This document shows, piece after piece, positions 60,350-64,000 of a stretch of 64,000 nucleotides of DNA (the stretch's first letter is position 1; each line of letters begins with the position of its first letter). The DNA lies in the NCBI RefSeq assembly GCF_017310645.1, contig NZ_JAFLRH010000040.1:248001-312000 (forward strand), written 5' to 3'. The notes under the pieces are model-generated. The model was not told the DNA's origin, searched no databases, and worked only from the letters and a program-made list of their open reading frames with translations. Made by a program: the position numbers and the translations under genes. This DNA comes from Paradesulfitobacterium ferrireducens (GTDB taxonomy: Bacteria; Bacillota; Desulfitobacteriia; Desulfitobacteriales; Desulfitobacteriaceae).

Positions 60350-61783
60350 ATGCCATATCGAGATTTACGGGAATATCTTCAGGCCTTGGAGCAAAACGGC
60401 CTGCTTCACCGCGTTCCCAAAGAGGTGGATAAGGACTGGGAGGTAGCGGCCGCTGCGCGGGTTTTGTTCCAAAAAGTCCCGTCCGCCCGGCGCCCGGCTA
60501 TTATGTTTGATAAGGTAAAGGGCTTTGACATCCCGGTAGTGGCCGGGGTGCTGGGGGCATCCCGGGCTGTATATGCCCTGGCCATGGAGACTGAAGTGAA
60601 TAACATCAGCCGGCGCTGGACGGAAGCTCAGAATAATCCGGTCGAGCCCATCTTAGTAGAAATCGGCCCGTGCAAGGAAAACATTCTGACTGGAGACCGG
60701 ATAGATATGCTTAAGTTCCCGGTGCCGGTGTGGACGGTGGGGGAAGATCCAAGCCCATACCTGACCTCCCCTTATGTTGTAACCAAGGATCCGGAAACTG
60801 GAGTACATAATGTCGGCACCTATCGCGTTCAGGTTAAAGCATCTGACCGTGTAGGGTGCATGATGAACTTTCACCAGCACGGTCGGCGGCACGTCGATAT
60901 GCATAACCGCCTGGGCCGGCCGACCCCGGTAGCGATTGTCTTAGGAACGGATCCGACCATTGGCCTTTGCTCTGTGGCCCGCATCATGTACGGGCTCAGC
61001 GAATATTCCGTGGCGGGGGGGCTGCGGGGCAAGCCGGTGGAACTGGTGAAATGTGAAACGTCCGATCTTCTGGTTCCGGCGACCGCCGAGATTGTGATCG
61101 AGGGGGAAATTGAATCGAATACCTTGGTGCATGAAGGGCCGTTTGGGGAGTACACCGGATATATGGGCCCGGACGGGGACGCCTATGAGATCAAGATTAA
61201 AGCCATTACTTACCGCAATAACCCGATTTACCAGGCATTTATCAGCCAGATGCCGCCCAGTGAAAGCAGCCTGATCCGGAGTGTGGGGAGGGAGGCCGGG
61301 CTATTCAAAGGGTTAAAGGAGGACCTGCGCTTACCGGTGCAGGAAGTGCGTCTTAAAGAAAGCGGGGGGGCCGCCTCCTATCTGGTGATTTCCGTGAAAC
61401 AGGACGGTTCAGCCGGGCTCATCAAACAAGTGGCCTGGGGAGCGTGGGCCATTGATCCGACCCTGGGCAAATTCACGGTGATCGTAGATGATGACATCGA
61501 CATCTGGGATGATTTTGCGGTGGATTGGGCCATGTCCTTCCGGGTTCAGCCGGCCAAAGACTGCATGCTCGTGCCCGATACTGCGTCCGTACGCCTAGAT
61601 CCTTCTACGGCTCCGGCTGATGAACCGCAGCTAACGCACAAACGGGCAACCGCCTCTAAAATTTTAATTGACGCCACCAAGAAGCACAATTACCCGCCGC
61701 TCGCGCTTCCGCCGCTGGAACACCGGGAACAAGTGCTGGCGAACGCAGAGCTCTATGGATTTAAGGGCTTGATTATGGAGTAG
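60350..61783 (+). CDS. UbiD-family decarboxylase (EGPFGEYTGYMGPD subtype)
   Basis: A 477-residue UbiD-family enzyme. NVGTYR (metal Asn, catalytic Arg), the His-rich NFHQHGRRHVDMH, AEIVIEGE and EGPFGEYTGYMGPD are present, so it should be catalytically complete. It represents a third subtype of the catalytic loop in this window. ATG 60350 follows AAGGAGGG. It is the first gene after the second sigma-54-type promoter and is followed at 49 bases by another ubiD. Confidence 0.92.
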   Translation: MPYRDLREYLQALEQNGLLHRVPKEVDKDWEVAAAARVLFQKVPSARRPAIMFDKVKGFDIPVVAGVLGASRAVYALAMETEVNNISRRWTEAQNNPVEPILVEIGPCKENILTGDRIDMLKFPVPVWTVGEDPSPYLTSPYVVTKDPETGVHNVGTYRVQVKASDRVGCMMNFHQHGRRHVDMHNRLGRPTPVAIVLGTDPTIGLCSVARIMYGLSEYSVAGGLRGKPVELVKCETSDLLVPATAEIVIEGEIESNTLVHEGPFGEYTGYMGPDGDAYEIKIKAITYRNNPIYQAFISQMPPSESSLIRSVGREAGLFKGLKEDLRLPVQEVRLKESGGAASYLVISVKQDGSAGLIKQVAWGAWAIDPTLGKFTVIVDDDIDIWDDFAVDWAMSFRVQPAKDCMLVPDTASVRLDPSTAPADEPQLTHKRATASKILIDATKKHNYPPLALPPLEHREQVLANAELYGFKGLIME

Positions 61784-61832
61784 TAATCCAAAGCAGTAGG
61801 ATAAGCAAGAGAAAGGAAGGAGAACTGTAAAG

Positions 61833-63290
61833 ATGAGTGAGACCCCAAAAAGCGAGATTGTTTATCAAGATTTACGGGAGTGGATTGAAGAAGCTAAGAA
61901 GCTGGGCGAATTAAAAGTAGTCGAAGGGGCTACCTGGGAGCAGGACATCGGGATGGCCACGGAAATGCTGCACCATTCTACCCCTTCCCCAGCAGTGATC
62001 TTTGACAAGATTCCGGGGGTGGAGCCCGGCTATAGGGTTATTACCAATACCTTCGGCGACAAGCGCATGAACATGACCCTGGGCTTCCCGACCACCATGA
62101 ACAAGGTCGAATTAAGTGTTGCCTTTAATGACCGGATGAAAAGCTTAAAACCGATCCCGTATCAAGTGGTGGAAACCGGACCGGTCATGGAAAATGTCAT
62201 CATGGGCGATGACATCAATATTCTGAAATTTCCCACACCTCTTTGGCATGAACATGACGGCGGCCGCTATATCGGAACCGGCAGTTATGACATCACCATC
62301 GATCCGGATGAGAACTGGGTCAACCTTGGCACTTACCGGGTAATGGTGCATGACGAGAAACACTTGGGATTCTATATTTCTCCCGGCAAGCATGGAAGGA
62401 TACACCGGGATAAGTTCTTCGCCCGCAATCAGCCCTGCCCGGTGGCGGTAGTTGTCGGCGGAGATCCCCTGCTCTATTTAATGGCTTGTAACGAGGTTCC
62501 GTATGGAACCAGCGAATACGAACTGGCGGGAGCCCTCCGCGGCAAACCGTATGAGGTGATTGAAGGCAAGGTGACCGGACTTCCGATTCCGGCCAATGCG
62601 GAAATTGTGCTGGAAGGGTATGCTTACCCCAATGTGCAGAAAATGGAAGGACCGTTTGGAGAGTGGACCGGTTATTATGCCAGCGGGGAGCGCGAGGAGC
62701 CGGTGATCGAGGTTAAAGCGATCTACCACCGCAATCATCCGATCATCTTAGGCAGCCCCCCGAACCGTCCGCCGGATGAATTAGTGCGTTACCGTTCCAT
62801 TGTGCGTTCCGGTCTTCTGAAAGAAGAATTGGAAAAAGCGGGAGTTCCTGATATTGTCGGCGCTTGGGCCCATGAAGTCGGCGGGGTGCGCATGTTTGTG
62901 GCGGTATCGATTAAACAGCGCTACCCGGGCCACGCCCGCCAGGCCGGACATATTGCCGCCATGTGCCACGTAGGCGCCTATGCCGGGAAATATGTGGTCG
63001 TAGTGGATGAAGACATTGATCCCTCGGACTTAGGGGCTGTGATTTGGGCCATGTCTACCCGTTCCGACCCGGCAGAGTCTATCGATATCATTAAACGGGC
63101 CTGGAGCACCCCGCTCGATCCCCGTATTTCCCCGGATCAAAAAGCTCAGGGAAACCATACCAATTCCCGGGCGGTCATCGATGCCACCAGGCCGTGGGAG
63201 TGGCGCAACGAATTCCCGCGCGTCAATTACCCAAGCCCGGAAATCACGAAGCTTGCCCGCGAAAAATTCGGGTACCTACTTAATATTTAA
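61833..63290 (+). CDS. UbiD-family decarboxylase, canonical motifs
   Basis: A 485-residue UbiD-family enzyme with VNLGTYR, RIHRDKFF, AEIVLEGY and EGPFGEWTGYYASG. It resembles those at 22672 and 40409 and should be active with prenyl-FMN. ATG 61833 follows AAAGGAAGGAG. The pair 60350/61833 might form one two-subunit enzyme or act on different acids. A TctC gene follows 15 bases downstream. Confidence 0.92.
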   Translation: MSETPKSEIVYQDLREWIEEAKKLGELKVVEGATWEQDIGMATEMLHHSTPSPAVIFDKIPGVEPGYRVITNTFGDKRMNMTLGFPTTMNKVELSVAFNDRMKSLKPIPYQVVETGPVMENVIMGDDINILKFPTPLWHEHDGGRYIGTGSYDITIDPDENWVNLGTYRVMVHDEKHLGFYISPGKHGRIHRDKFFARNQPCPVAVVVGGDPLLYLMACNEVPYGTSEYELAGALRGKPYEVIEGKVTGLPIPANAEIVLEGYAYPNVQKMEGPFGEWTGYYASGEREEPVIEVKAIYHRNHPIILGSPPNRPPDELVRYRSIVRSGLLKEELEKAGVPDIVGAWAHEVGGVRMFVAVSIKQRYPGHARQAGHIAAMCHVGAYAGKYVVVVDEDIDPSDLGAVIWAMSTRSDPAESIDIIKRAWSTPLDPRISPDQKAQGNHTNSRAVIDATRPWEWRNEFPRVNYPSPEITKLAREKFGYLLNI

Positions 63291-63305
63291 GAGGGGGTAA
63301 AACAT

Positions 63306-64000
63306 GTGACACCTAAAAGAATAAAGCGTCATTCAGCCATTGCGCTCTTGCTGATCTTCATGCTCCTATGGGGGGCGGGCTGCGGCAGCAGTGCTGCCAA
63401 GGATAATGCCGGCAAGGATGGCGCCGGTGCCGCGGGAAAAACAGTTGATTTCCCAACCAAAGATATCACCTTTATTGTACCCGTATCTCCGGGAGGCGGG
63501 TATGATACTTATTCCCGCATCTTAGCCCAGTACATGCCGAAATACCTGCCTAAACCAGTGAACATCATTATCAAAAATATGCCGGGCGGAGAATGGAATA
63601 TCGGGCTCGGGGAACTGAACCGGGCCAAGCCGGACGGCTATACCATCGGGATTTTCAACATTCCGGGGAATGTGGTCAACCAGATCATGGGAGCCAGTTA
63701 TGATCTGAATAAGATGACCTGGATCGGCCGGGTCACAGATACGGTCTATGTCGGGGCGCTCTCGCCCAAATCCAAGTTCAAGACCCTGGAGGACTTGAAA
63801 AAGGCTGATGAAGTAAAAGTTGGAGTGGTTGGACTCTCTTCCACTGCCGGCTTGGGTTCCTTAATCGCCTTACAGGAGATGGGGATAAAAGCCAAGTTCG
63901 TCACTCACCCCGGAAGCACAGAAGCCGTAATGGCTGCAATCCGGGGGGATGTGGATTATGTCCAGTATCCTTATCCAACTCTCAAAAAGTTTATCGTGGA
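63306..64000 (+). CDS. TctC-type binding protein, cut by the window edge
   Basis: The first 231 codons of a Bug/TctC lipoprotein. The GTG start at 63306 follows GAGGGGGTAAAACAT; the nearby ATG at 63304 hits a stop at once. The signal ends at lipobox GAGC (Cys26). FIVPVSPGGGYDTYSRILAQ and IIKNMPGGEWNIGLGELNRA match the family ligand loops. The frame is open to base 64000. It is the fourth TctC gene in the window; its permease, if any, lies beyond the edge. Confidence 0.88.
   Translation, partial: MTPKRIKRHSAIALLLIFMLLWGAGCGSSAAKDNAGKDGAGAAGKTVDFPTKDITFIVPVSPGGGYDTYSRILAQYMPKYLPKPVNIIIKNMPGGEWNIGLGELNRAKPDGYTIGIFNIPGNVVNQIMGASYDLNKMTWIGRVTDTVYVGALSPKSKFKTLEDLKKADEVKVGVVGLSSTAGLGSLIALQEMGIKAKFVTHPGSTEAVMAAIRGDVDYVQYPYPTLKKFIV

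Overview
This 64-kb window looks like the chromosome of an anaerobic, spore-forming Clostridia bacterium of the Desulfitobacterium/Peptococcaceae kind. The evidence is spoVAE-spoVAF at the left edge, strong GGAGG-type ribosome sites with many GTG and TTG starts, tungsten and molybdenum enzymes, a 2-hydroxyacyl-CoA dehydratase activase pair, and no oxygen-dependent enzymes. The species cannot be named from the sequence alone. No rRNA, tRNA, CRISPR array or insertion sequence was found.

Layout. 1-6.8 kb is ordinary chromosome: the sporulation genes, an acyl-CoA dehydratase activase pair, two small hypothetical genes on the minus strand and a hemerythrin/PAS (DUF438) protein. From 7 kb to the right edge lies an accessory catabolic island. 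Block A (7.0-13.3 kb) follows a sigma-54-type promoter and encodes a SucCD-like acyl-CoA ligase, a divergent UbiD-family (de)carboxylase and two family III CoA-transferases. Block B (13.6-17.4 kb) is a three-subunit molybdenum hydroxylase. Block C (17.6-30.75 kb) is a LysR regulator divergent from a co-directional gene run: UbiD, hydantoinase-like amidohydrolase, iron alcohol dehydrogenase, UbiD, TAXI-TRAP transporter, MoaD-like protein, tungsten aldehyde oxidoreductase, cupin and an arylmalonate-decarboxylase-like protein. Block D (30.8-39.2 kb) is a decay zone with broken tctC, lipoprotein, ubiD and TRAP permease genes, around an intact MFS transporter, an AbrB/PIN toxin-antitoxin pair and an ornithine-cyclodeaminase-like gene. 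Block E (39.2-56.3 kb) holds two complete tripartite tricarboxylate transporters (TctCAB), two UbiDs, three cupins, a ThDP enzyme and two MFS exporters. Block F (56.3-64 kb) is a 4-hydroxybenzoyl-CoA-reductase-like molybdenum enzyme, then a second sigma-54-type promoter followed by two UbiDs and a TctC cut by the window edge.

Together the genes fit uptake of organic acids by high-affinity binding-protein transporters, prenyl-FMN-dependent (de)carboxylation, CoA activation, and Mo/W-dependent hydroxylation or reduction of aromatic or heterocyclic acids. Seven intact and one broken UbiD genes in about 54 kb, two of them with altered catalytic loops, are the main feature. Three paralogous cupins with an altered metal site recur beside them. 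No ubiX (prenyl-FMN synthase), benzoyl-CoA reductase or sigma-54 activator gene lies in the window, and the substrates cannot be read from sequence. Paralogous modules (cupin/UbiD/TctC), intact in block E and decayed in block D, point to duplication followed by loss.
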